From positions 1-64,000 of the forward strand of contig JAHBMJ010001394.1 of assembly GCA_018398765.1 (NCBI GenBank): a stretch of 64,000 nt of DNA, in the 5' to 3' direction. A program made the position numbers and the translations under genes. Every line of letters begins with the position of its first letter. Position 1 is the first letter of the stretch. Positions 48,034-57,600 of the stretch are shown one piece after another. The notes under the pieces are model-generated. The model ran no database searches. It had not been told where the DNA came from and saw nothing but the letters and a program-made list of their open reading frames with translations. This DNA comes from Chromera velia. Taxonomy: Eukaryota > Sar > Chromeraceae.

Positions 48034-48317
48034 ATGATCGTCTTCGTGTTTGACAAACCTCCCTGAACCTAAGTGCCACTTTAAAAAATATAATCAAGAT
48101 CATCTTTATCTGCGGCATCTTTTTTCAAGAAACCGTCTACGCCTGCGGCGTAGATGGTCAAGACACCGTCCAGATATGCGGCTTTGGCTTTCAAGACACC
48201 ATAAATGATCCGCGTCTGCGGCGCAAACTTTTAAGCTTATCCAAAAATGCGGCCTGAACTTTTAAGTGGTAGTTAGGTTCAGGGAAGTCGTTTGACAAAC
48301 TAGTTTAATTCAATTAC
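47857..48317 (+). repeat. Direct repeat, copy 2, carrying an insertion
   Basis: Same sequence as 46804-46979 but with a (TA)n expansion at 47982-48032 and an inserted element at 48059-48289. The two copies flank about 0.88 kb of unrelated, non-coding sequence. They could be terminal direct repeats of a small element or a simple segmental duplication; no typical TG...CA ends are visible. Confidence 0.8.
48059..48289. mobile_element. Miniature inverted-repeat element inserted in a duplicated segment
   Basis: The ends are ctccctgaacctaagtgcca at the left and the inverse of cttccctgaacctaactacc at the right. They are flanked on both sides by GTTTGACAAAC (48048-48058 and 48290-48300). The sister copy at 46804-46979 has this site only once (tttggcaaac), so it shows the site before insertion. 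The inside has repeated GC palindromes (cgcctgcggcg, gcgtctgcggcgc) separated by tttcaagacacc-like text. Confidence 0.8.
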
Positions 48318-48754
48318 TTGTTCCCTTAAGCCCAGTCGCCATCCTCCTCCAGCACCTGGACAGCCCCCAATCCCTCTGCGGTCTCAAGCGACACCGCCCC
48401 CCTCTTTACTATACAACGTTTTCCTCTTGCTCTCTTGATGCATGCTGACACTCCCCTAATAGCTGCGATCTGCAACTTTGCTTTCATTACTCATACAATT
48501 TTGCCTGGTGCGCAGCCGTTTTTACTTGCTAACCCCCATATAATTCTTCGTACTACGGCTTCGAATGCTGGAGCCAATACGTCATCCAACGAAATGATAA
48601 GCAGTGTGAAGTCCTGCATCGTCTCTTTACACGGCTTCTCATACGTCCTCCTCTTTTCTATTTCATGCTATACAAGGGTGGTGTTAGATGGTGTGAGTGT
48701 TTTGGTGCAGATACCGGCAGATACGACTGTACTTCGTGATCAAACATCTTCACC
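48318..48754. other. Intergenic stretch with an unassigned open frame
   Basis: A plus-strand frame from ATG 48438 to 48824 encodes about 128 hydrophobic residues (MHADTPLIAAICNFAFITHT...) with no domain I recognise. It runs through the inverted repeat at 48755, so it is probably not a gene. Confidence 0.25.
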
Positions 48755-49189
48755 GCATGCGGGCGGCGGCCCCGGCATCAATAACCCCCCCCCCGCCCAT
48801 GGTGGTGCCGGACTGGGGACTTAATTCTGATATCAACAGTCTCTCAGCACAACCAGTCTGAGTCTCTTCAAGTAGCTTTAGTGAAGTGTCTTGACCCTCA
48901 CGGTACTTTTTTTTTCGAAAAAATGAGCAGGGGCGGTTCTGGAAGTCCCTTTTTCCTCTTGTCATGTCTGAAGATGCTTTTCAGAGGGCAAAGGAGTTTG
49001 GGAATGCCACCCAGCTCCTCAATGCTGATTCCCTTCTAGTTGCTAGATTGAAGGGGACATCAGTCCGGTTGGCTCCAAGCACTGAGCGCGATCTAGAGGG
49101 CGCGGTGCGGAGAGGATTAATCAGCTGTGCGGCCAGAGTCCATTCGTTTGTTGTTCGACATGTTGTTCTGTCTCTGTTCTGAAGGACAA

Positions 49190-50520
49190 GCATTGGGCCA
49201 CGGGAGAAGCCTAGACGGGTTCCCATCCTCTCCACCCTCAGGACAGTGGCCACGGAAAGTATGTGGCAGCGCCTACAGCCCAGACGGATGTATGAAGAGA
49301 ATTGGCGGTGGGCCTTCAAGTGTATGACCCAGGGGCAGAAGGACGTCCTCATGCTGTCTCTTAAGTACTATTTATTGCAACTGACTAGAAAGTTTGAGGC
49401 GACATTTTTGACCAGAGAGGCCTTTTGGGGATACATCGGGGGGGAGGGGGGGACTGAGAGGTCAAGAGAGTTGCGTCTTCTTTGGAGAAGTCGGACAGAG
49501 GCCCACTTTCTCCAGGTAGTGGCGCCTGAGGGGGTCCCGACTGATAACTTCCGAAAGATGGTCAGTCTGTCCGCTAGCCTTCTGGCGCCTTCTGGGGCTG
49601 GCATCCCCTTACCACTGCTTACATGTAAAGACTCATTTGACTTTTGTTTCTCTTTCTGTGTCTTCTGTGCAGATGGACGCCCCCCTCATCTTCGTTATCC
49701 GTGGGGAGGCCCTGACTTTTTTGTTTGGAAAGGCAAGGCGGAAGCTGGGACTGGGGGTCCACCTTAAGGACATCTTTGGGGCCTCGTTCCCCGTGGGGCC
49801 TGTGCAGAGAATAATCGACGCCGTGCTCTACATCGTGATAGGGAGCCTTGCAAGCCAAGGGCGGGTTGACGTGGGGCTGTCGTACACCATCCAGAATGTC
49901 CTCCAACCTTCCGTCCCGGCTCCTTCTTCTGCTCCCATCCCGGCTCCTTCTGTTGACCAAGAGATGCCTCAGGTTGGTCAGCTAGTTAGGTTTTGGGGCT
50001 GGCATCACCTTACCACTGCTTGCATTGATGCAGTCAGCCAGTCGGCTAGTCAGTTAGTCAGTAATTAAAAGATCATGCATGCATGTGTTTCTCAGTTGAG
50101 TTGAGTTAGTCAGTTTCTGGGCTAGTCAGGTTGTATATATCAGCTCATGGTTCATATATGAATGCAATATTTACTCATACATAAATGCAGACAGAGGCGC
50201 AGGGACAGACTGACGAGCACAGAGATGAGCACACAGGCGCCACTGACGTTCAGGCGGACCCTCTGCATGAAGGTATGCGTCATCTGATTCACCTTTTTGA
50301 TATCAAGTATCGAAAAGGCACAACGCCCGGTCACGCTTTCTCCATCACATGCAGTACACTGACAGTCACACTCACACGTACTCGATCACATACACATGCA
50401 GGCGCTATGCATTCAAATTCACACTCACACTTGCACTTGTATGAACGTGCAGACACGTCAGGAGTGGACGTGGACAATGAGGAAATCGACGCCGAGGAAG
50501 GGCTTGGATCTTACCCCTGA
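49190..50520 (+). CDS. Unknown multi-exon gene inside the candidate 4.8 kb element
   Basis: Four exons join with agreeing phases: up to 49560 (ATG/gtcagt), 49673-49972, 50191-50272 and 50453-50520, where it stops. The 5' end is unresolved: a frame runs back from ATG 49258 to about 49190, while a separate ATG frame begins at 48964 and ends at 49182 without an obvious in-phase junction. The first part is basic and aromatic-rich (MWQRLQPRRMYEENWRWAFK, then LSLKYYLLQLTRKFEATFLT); the second is MDAPLIFVIRGEALTFLFGK and then IIDAVLYIVIGSLASQGRVD. The end is acidic (VDVDNEEIDAEEGLGSYP). I recognise no family. It faces the minus-strand gene, about 100 bases apart at their 3' ends. Confidence 0.5.
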
Positions 50521-50621
50521 GTCAGTCATGCATGCATCAACCCATGTTAACATCCCCCTCTTCCTCCCCTTCTGATTCACTTGCTTGCACTTCCTCTCCC
50601 TCCTGTCCTCTCTTGCCTCCT

Positions 50622-52232
50622 TCATCCTCCATGTCCCCTTCTTCCCTCCCCTTCGGAATCGATTTCCACAGCAGGAGGGGCCTCAGACTCGCTGCTCGAA
50701 AGAGCTTCCACAGGAGTCATCTCATCCTCTACAATCATATCCAACCGAGTCTTCCCCATGCCATCCACCCGTGCGTTGATGCTTGTGTCGTTGATAGCAA
50801 AGAAAGCCTCCAGAAGGTTGCGAACAGCAATCTGTATGCCTGTGTCTCCTTGTGTGTTGGGGAGGGGTTTCGCTCCGTGACTTGCAGCACCTGTGGGGGC
50901 AAAAGCCTCTGCAACCATTCTATTGAATGCCTCATGTGCCTACATGCTGAAGTACTTTGCGAAAGATCGGTAGTAGTAAAGGAAATAGTAGAAGGATTCG
51001 AGGAGATAGAGAGTGGCTGGGTACTGCTGTCCTGGGTGCATTTCAAGCCACACCCTCTTGAAGTCGCGAACGGCCTTGGGGTAGTGAGCGATGTTTTTGT
51101 CGGAGGGGGCTGTTTGTCTGAGGGTGTGGAGGCAAAAGAAGAATGCAGAGAGACCTGAAAGCACTCTGTCGGTCTGTGGGTATCCTGCAAGCGCCATCAT
51201 GTTTTTGTGCTCTTTTGAGAACACGACACAGTCTCTCCCTTGCAGTGAAAAGTCTGGCCACCTCCACTCTCCTTCGTCCAGAATAGGCACCATTGTGGTT
51301 CAATTTCGAATGATCTTCTGCCCAAATTCATCTTGCAGACAATGAAAACCAGTCAGCAAATCATGATGGTGGGACAAAAAGAAAAGAAGTTTTTGTTGGG
51401 ACAAAATTAAATAATTAAAAGAATCACATATGAAATATTTTTTTTTCAGGTACGCCACCCTACGAACCTCTTTTACAGAAGGAATGGAGGAGTCTTTCAA
51501 AAAGTTTTTCCACCGTTGCACTTTGGAGTGAGACAGGCCCTCCTTCAGTACAAATGCTGTCCATTCGTCGGGGGTTTTGGGGACTGCCTAAATTCATGAA
51601 ACTTTTTCCATAAGCGCTGGCCCCCTAATCTGTTTACACGCCTTTCCCTTCCTGCTTTGTATCTCTGGTAAAAGGAGAGCCTAGACCTGGATTCTCTTTC
51701 ACAATGTGTCACTCTCACTCTAACACTGCCTGTCCCGACATCGTACCCCGCCATCACCACCTTCTCTGTTTCTATAACGCTGGCCGACATCATAAACGAG
51801 ACTGCCGCACTTGTCAATGCGTCGGCTCTTTCCTCTGCAGGCAGCGTGGCGGTCCCGAGCATCTGATCCCATAAGCCTACCGTAGTCCGATGCAGAGTCT
51901 TGCAGAGGTCCTTGCCCTGCCTGGCGTGTCTCACGGCAAAGAGATCTCTTACTGGCTTCTCCCTCTTTCTGGATCTGACCCTAGTCCAGTTATTCATAAA
52001 TGCAATCATCTTCGCTCGAGACCTCTTCACCTTCTGCTCATCCCCCCCTCCATCTGAGCTCTCCAATTCTCCTTCCTCCGAAATGGTGTCTAGGAAAGGA
52101 TAAAACCTGTCCTTCTCGAGCCCCTTGTACACGAAGTGTTTTCCCCTGGGTGTCCTTTCAAATGTCCCGTCCGCTCGCCTCTTCTTGAGGTGGGGTGAAT
52201 GGACAAGGGGCCGCTGACCTCCATAGATAGAA

Positions 52233-52264
<32 letters not shown>

Positions 52265-53314
52265 TTCAAGAATTGAAGGACTGAAATTCTTAATTGCACA
52301 ACGCTTTACAAAGAAAAGGTGCTAAGCTTACAATGGCACGCACGAACGTACGTTCGCAGACAACTATACAGACGTACAGACAGGCAGACACCTAGACAGA
52401 CAAGGTAGCTATAGACATATACTATGCAGACTGCTCGATCATGCATACATTGTGACTGACCAGAGAGGTGTGGTGGTAGAGTTGGTGGCTGCCCTGCCAG
52501 ACCGAAGGAAGGGCCGGCAATCTGCTCGGAAGAGGCGGCACCGCACGACGACGCACTTACAGAGGTAGAAGGAGAGGCCTCACGGTCGCTACCCTCCTCT
52601 CCTGAGACAATGTCGACACCCCCCCCCTCCTCGCTCTCCTCATCTCCCCCTTGCCCCGCCTGCACCTTCCTCTTCTTCGATCGCGCCCTCTTCGTTGGAA
52701 AGGTACATGTATGCTTCCTTTGGGCCTCGAGGGAGAGCTTGCACGGACAGTAGACTCTCATCCGGACGTCGTGGAGCTCGGCCTTCTTCTTCCGGACCGA
52801 GCATCTCTGGCACGGCAAGCCAGTAGTGCCCTCTGGGTGGCCCATCCTGCTCCAATGAGAGGGGGCGGAGGAAGCCGCACGCGACAACGAGCTTACCGAT
52901 ACTGAGGCAGCCACCGAACCTGCAAAGAAGCATAGAGAAAGTTAAAAACGATGAGACAAGTGTTGCTTGCTGCAGCTTGGCATGCCTCTGAGTCGATTAT
53001 TCGCAGAAACAGACGGACATCTGACATGATTTCATATCATATGACTGACTACTGAGCTGCCGAGGGTCCTGGGCGAAGTCGTGGTTATGGTCTTGGCCAT
53101 GCAGATATGACCAGTCTTGATCTAGATGCTGCCTTCTACTCCTCCAAACACCTAGAGGGTCATCTTCTACTCTGGAAACCGGACCAGTGGTCCTTGGTGC
53201 AGCTGACTGGGGGATACCGACAGCTGCAGGCTGTCTGTCTGTCCTTGTACGACCCCTGCCTTGCGTTTGGGGGGGATCGGGCTCCTCGAAGCCCTCGCCG
53301 TCTCTTCCTAACAT
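50622..53314 (-). pseudogene. Interrupted unknown gene with a Cys/His cluster, convergent to 49190-50520
   Basis: Read from 53314 leftward. The 5' half is well formed: predicted exons 53314-53050, 52919-52461 and from 52218 to about 51560, with agreeing phases and normal splice sites. A Cys/His cluster (CQRCSVRKKK, YCPC, HTC within about 35 residues) near the end of a first low-complexity region may be a zinc finger; it is followed by a basic stretch, an acidic S/E-rich linker and a soluble domain (WTRVRSRKREKPVRDLFAVR...). Farther left, other coding-like segments (HYPKAVRDFKRVWLEMHPGQ; VRNLLEAFFAINDTSINARV) follow in order but the frame is not continuous. The gene appears broken in a few places, or has features I cannot see. 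The family is unknown. Confidence 0.45.
52235..52262 (+). repeat. (TA)n microsatellite in a minus-strand intron
   Basis: Short AT run just upstream (in the minus-strand sense) of the third predicted exon of the minus-strand gene. Confidence 0.9.
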
Positions 53315-53609
53315 GAGAAAAAAAAACAGATCTGACCTTCAAAACTATTTTAAGACTACAAATCTCGATATCTGCACAACCAGTGGACCTTTTGGATCGC
53401 TTTCAACGTGCCTTGTGATCAGGACAATGGGTTTAGAGAGTTGAATGCACTACTTTGATGCACAGCCGACTATTTGGAAACATCAGAAATAAGTTGGCTA
53501 TCTAGCGTTGGGGGGGGGGGAATTCATGCCGGGGCCGCCGTCCGTATGCGACATCCATCACTGTGTCCCGTCCTTTTGTGAAAAGTGATCTCCCATCAAG
53601 ATCCCCTTC

Positions 53610-53882
53610 CAACCCTTCCAAAAACCCCTTGACGCTCAAGTCTGTTTTGAAATGGATTTTTCAATGCTATTTAATGCTGGCTGCGCCTGCGGTACGGTTT
53701 TTTTAAGATTGTCTGCGCTTTCCACAAAAAAATTCAAGTGTACTTTATTTTGGCCACGCCAAACCTTACCAAACCTTCAAGTTAAGCCGCGCCTAGCCGC
53801 ACCTGCGGCGCAGGTGTTTCAAGTCTGGCCGCGCCTATGGCGCAGCGTTTCAAGTTTACTGGAGTGTCAGGGGGGTTCCTTC
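53610..53882. repeat. GC-palindrome repeat with imperfect inverted ends
   Basis: The left side has accccttgacgctcaagt and the right side the inverse of accccccctgacactccagt. Inside are ctgcgcctgcgg, gccgcacctgcggcgcagg and gccgcgcctatggcgcag, each followed by a tttcaagt-like motif, which resembles the interior of 48059-48289. Possible duplicated flanks are ccttccaa on both sides. Probably a relative of that miniature element, more decayed. Confidence 0.45.
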
Positions 53883-54625
53883 CAACACTTCTCCATCTTT
53901 TCTAACGCTGGTCTCTCTCACTTTAGGTAGAAATCCGACTTTGTGCCCTACCTCTTCTAATAGGTCCCCAACTTCCTCTCCAAGCTCGTTATGTCGCATA
54001 TACACCAACCCCCCTGTGGTACATTTAGGTATATTGCTCGGCGTGTCTGATACTCCACTCCTCCTAACTGTTCCCCGCAGCCATCATATCTCTCTGGTGG
54101 GCCTATTGTAAGATTCAGCTGGCCGGAAGCCCACCGCCGCCTCCGCGCGACCATGCCACGGCCCCAATCGGCCCCACGTGCGCCCCGCGCGCGCGGATAC
54201 GCGCGTGGCGGCGCGTGCGCGGGATTTTTTTTTTTTCGACAGACTGCGATCTTGAAAGATTCTTCCTTCGAATGTGTCTAGGTGCCGTTTATCGATCCTG
54301 CTTGCCAGATATTGCCAGATAACTGCCAGCTTTTCTCACACCGTACTCATTCCCGCCTGACAACTTGATGTAAAACAGGTGTATTGTATGTATGTATCAA
54401 GTGGGGCAGGACAGCCAGCGTTGAATTGAGCTGGGGATTTGATTTGCCTCATCGTTCTAGGAGACAGACAGGGATCACTTTATGGCGTGAAGGAAATGTC
54501 AAGTCTTTTTTCTTCTTTTCGTCTTTATAGGTAAAAGCTCCCTTTCTTTTGTCCTTGTGGACTGTCTGTCTCTCAATTTGTCTATTGCGTATCTGTTGCT
54601 GTTTCGCTATCAGTTGTCAAAATCG
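53883..54625. other. Intergenic region before the HAD gene
   Basis: Includes a short minus-strand frame (53957-54154; contains NVPQGGWCICDITSLERK) with no recognised family, a GC-rich cgcgcgcg stretch near 54180-54220 and a poly-T run. A cgctatcag at about 54603-54613 could be an acceptor for an unseen 5' exon of the downstream gene. Confidence 0.35.
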
Positions 54626-57600
54626 ATGTTGCCGTATTTTCCTCCTGCGCAAAGACGCCAGTCCAGCATGAAGAAGCCGTTCCTGTTCATTTTCGACTGG
54701 GACGACACGCTCTTTCCTCGGTCCGACCTCAGACGCAATAACCTGCAGAGACCTGAGGACTTGGGTCATTCGCAGAAGCAGAAATTGAGCTGCGTTGAAA
54801 CAGCGGCAACCGAAGTCATTCGTGTAAGTCTCTACCTCCTTCCAGTCTCTGCATTCTCGATACTCCCAACACCAGTCTCCCTCAATCATGTTGTCATTTC
54901 TGTATGCTTGTGCTGGTGTATACGTGCAGATTGCGTATTCTCTAGGTGATGTAATTGTCGTTTCCAATGCTACAATGCACTGGCTCCAGTACTCGGCTGA
55001 GCACTTTTATCCCAACCTTCTCAAAGCGATCAGGGGAATACCTGACGTGGAGATCATATCCGCGAGAGACAGGGCGACGGCGCAACTGGAACTTGCACAG
55101 TGGAAGGTAAGTGAAAAAGACAGAAACAAGCAGGACACTGTGGAAGAGTTTGAGCGAGAGTCCAGGCTAGAATGAAAGCAGAGAAACAGTGACGCCAGAC
55201 AACGGGGAAAGAAGACAAAACAGGGGGCTTCCAAAGAGTTGCTAGACTCCTCTGCCTCCACACGCTGTTTCTCTGCCGCTCCCTCCGATGGAGTGTTTCT
55301 CTTAATTCGAACTGCATGCCCCTCCTTGCGCCCTTCAGCAGTGTTGACAACTACCACAGACGACACTCGATTTCGTAAAGCCCACTCTCTCTCACTTCGT
55401 TCCTTTCAATGTGCCTTTGTTTCCTTTCCTCGTTTTCCCCTCTTTGCCGCTGCTTCACTGACACCTCTCAGGCTACTGTCTTTACCAACGAAGTGACCGC
55501 TCGGCTGGATACGCTGAGGGCGGTGGCATCGATCGGTGATGACGTGTACGAGATGCAGGCAGCCGACCACATCAAAAAGTGAGTGAGTGGGTGAGTGAGT
55601 GAGGGAGGGAGTGCACCAGACAAAATGGGCGGGAGCAAAATCAAATTCAGCGGACAGCTGAACTCCGCTCCCGTTCAAAGAGCCGCAAGGGTCGAATCTG
55701 TATGTCTTGAGTGAGGGCCGATAGACAAGTCCCTTTTCTGCTCGTTCTCTCTGTGCGTGCAGGAATTTTTCCTCTTGTGCAGCGTTCAAGATCAAGCTCG
55801 TTGAACAGCCAACGATGGAGGAGCTGTTGGAGGTCGGCTGGTAAACCTACCGGGGAACTAACTCTTCATGCAGCCTCTACATGCGCTGCTCACTCCATCT
55901 CTGTGTCGCGTTCGCATTCCTATTTCATCTCTTGGGAATACGAATAACATCCCTGGTAGAAAATTGCGTGTCGCCCTTCTGTTTCTTTTCCTTTCCTTCC
56001 CTCCCGCTGGCATCTGCGCCAACGCTTGTGTCGATCGATCGTTCCGCCCCCACCAATCGCTTTCCACGTGTTTCTGCGCCTATCGTATTCTCTCTGCCGG
56101 CCGTCTCCAAGAGAGGCGGGACACACAGGTTATTCGCTCTCTCCCTCACTGTGTGTCCACGTGCGGGGCCGGCCAATGGACTTGCAAAAGAGCACCAAGA
56201 GAGACTTGGCCCCCCCATTCTCCCTCCTTGTATCTGACTCCCCTCCCCACGTTCCCTCTCGCTGTGTCTGACTGACTGAGTGCAGGAATTACACGGACTC
56301 CGTCACTGTCTCCAGTTCTTCTTCGAAGATCGCTACGAGATGCCGGACGACGGCATGGTCTTCGTCGCTCCGAGGGCGAGGTACAGGACCCTCCCGAATC
56401 ACGCAAAGATCTTCGATGAGGACAACGCCCACAACCAATTCGATCCCCCACTCACTCTCCGGAGAAAAGCAACCAGCAGCAGCAGCAGCAGCAGGAGGAG
56501 GAGGAGCAGAAGCAGAAGCAGCGATCGGGGGAGCAACTCGGGGAGCAACTCGGGTTCGGTGACCGGTACGGGCACACCCAATCCAGAGGGGGCTGACGTT
56601 GAGAGCGTTGGGGGGGCGGTCAGGGATTCCGATTCGTGTTGGGTGGAGGTGGAGACGCCGGCAGTAGGAGAGCTGCCGTCTGGCTCTGAAGGAAACGGAG
56701 TCGTTGACCTCTCCGCTGAAACAGATTTCCCACCGCTTCATGCCTCTGCTGGAGGGGCGAAGAAGAGGGGTACGAATGTCCATTTCGCCACCGCATTCCT
56801 CAAAGAAGAATCAACCTACACCCACCCCCACCCCCACGCACAAAACCCCTCAATGAGGCAACGCCACCATCGAAGTCCAGCCCCCTGCCCCCCCCGCCAC
56901 CCAGCCCTTCTAGACACCCACGCAGGAGGAAAGGAGAACTACTACAACAACAGAAACGGGGGGAACGGGAGGAAACACGGCGTCCCTTCGATGTGTGGAG
57001 GAGGAGGAAGAGATCAAACAGGCAACCGCAAGGTCCTGGCGCCTGCAGAGAGCTCCGTCAATGCTGCAGACACCCAGCAATCGCAGCAGCAGACAGAAGG
57101 GGGAGCTATGAAAGGAGGACATGGAGAATGGAAAGGGGGTTTGGAAGGTGAATGGAATGGTGGAGAGATCAAAGGGGAGCAGGGAGAGGATCAGGACAAC
57201 AAATCGGGCGGTTCTTCCCCGTCCCTTGAAGCTGATTCGCGAACTGTGTCTGCCTCTCCGCATCCCTCAGTCCCCTCTTACGGAAATTCTCATCCTTCCT
57301 ACAGTCTCTGCCCGGCGCCCATGCCGACCCAGCGTCCGCCTCCAAAGGCATGCCACCGACCGATGGCGAGTGACCTTCGTTGCTTCACTGGAAAGGACTG
57401 CATGGGTGGAGGGAGTTTCCCTGTTCATGGAATGAACGGGGGCCATGAGAAGGGGGATGGGGAGAAGGTACGTCTCTACAAACCTCCAGGGTTCCCTCTA
57501 GCAAGGGCGGGGGAGGGGGAAGCTTCAGCAGGGACTTCGCGGCCTGCTGAAGCTGCGATGTCGGGCATCGGGCTCCCCTCGCTGGGTCCGTCTCAGTCCG

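Larger units (their letters stand above)
48755..53549. mobile_element. Candidate 4.8 kb element with inverted ends and two convergent genes, family unknown
   Basis: The sequence gcatgcgggcggcggccccg, continuing into ggcat and poly-C, at 48755-48794 recurs in inverse orientation at 53511-53549 with about 35 of 39 bases the same. Between these arms lie a plus-strand gene (to 50520) and a minus-strand gene (from 53314) that converge, a layout seen in some two-gene mobile elements. I see no clear target duplication outside the arms and recognise no transposase, integrase or other signature protein. The arms are GC-rich and end in poly-C, so chance or a dispersed repeat remains possible. On balance it is a suggestion, not a call. 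Confidence 0.35.

Noticed and set aside
46804-48317. LTR-type element bounded by the two direct repeats
   Set aside because: The repeats lack TG...CA ends, a primer-binding site or any coding remnant between them, so a plain duplication is as likely.
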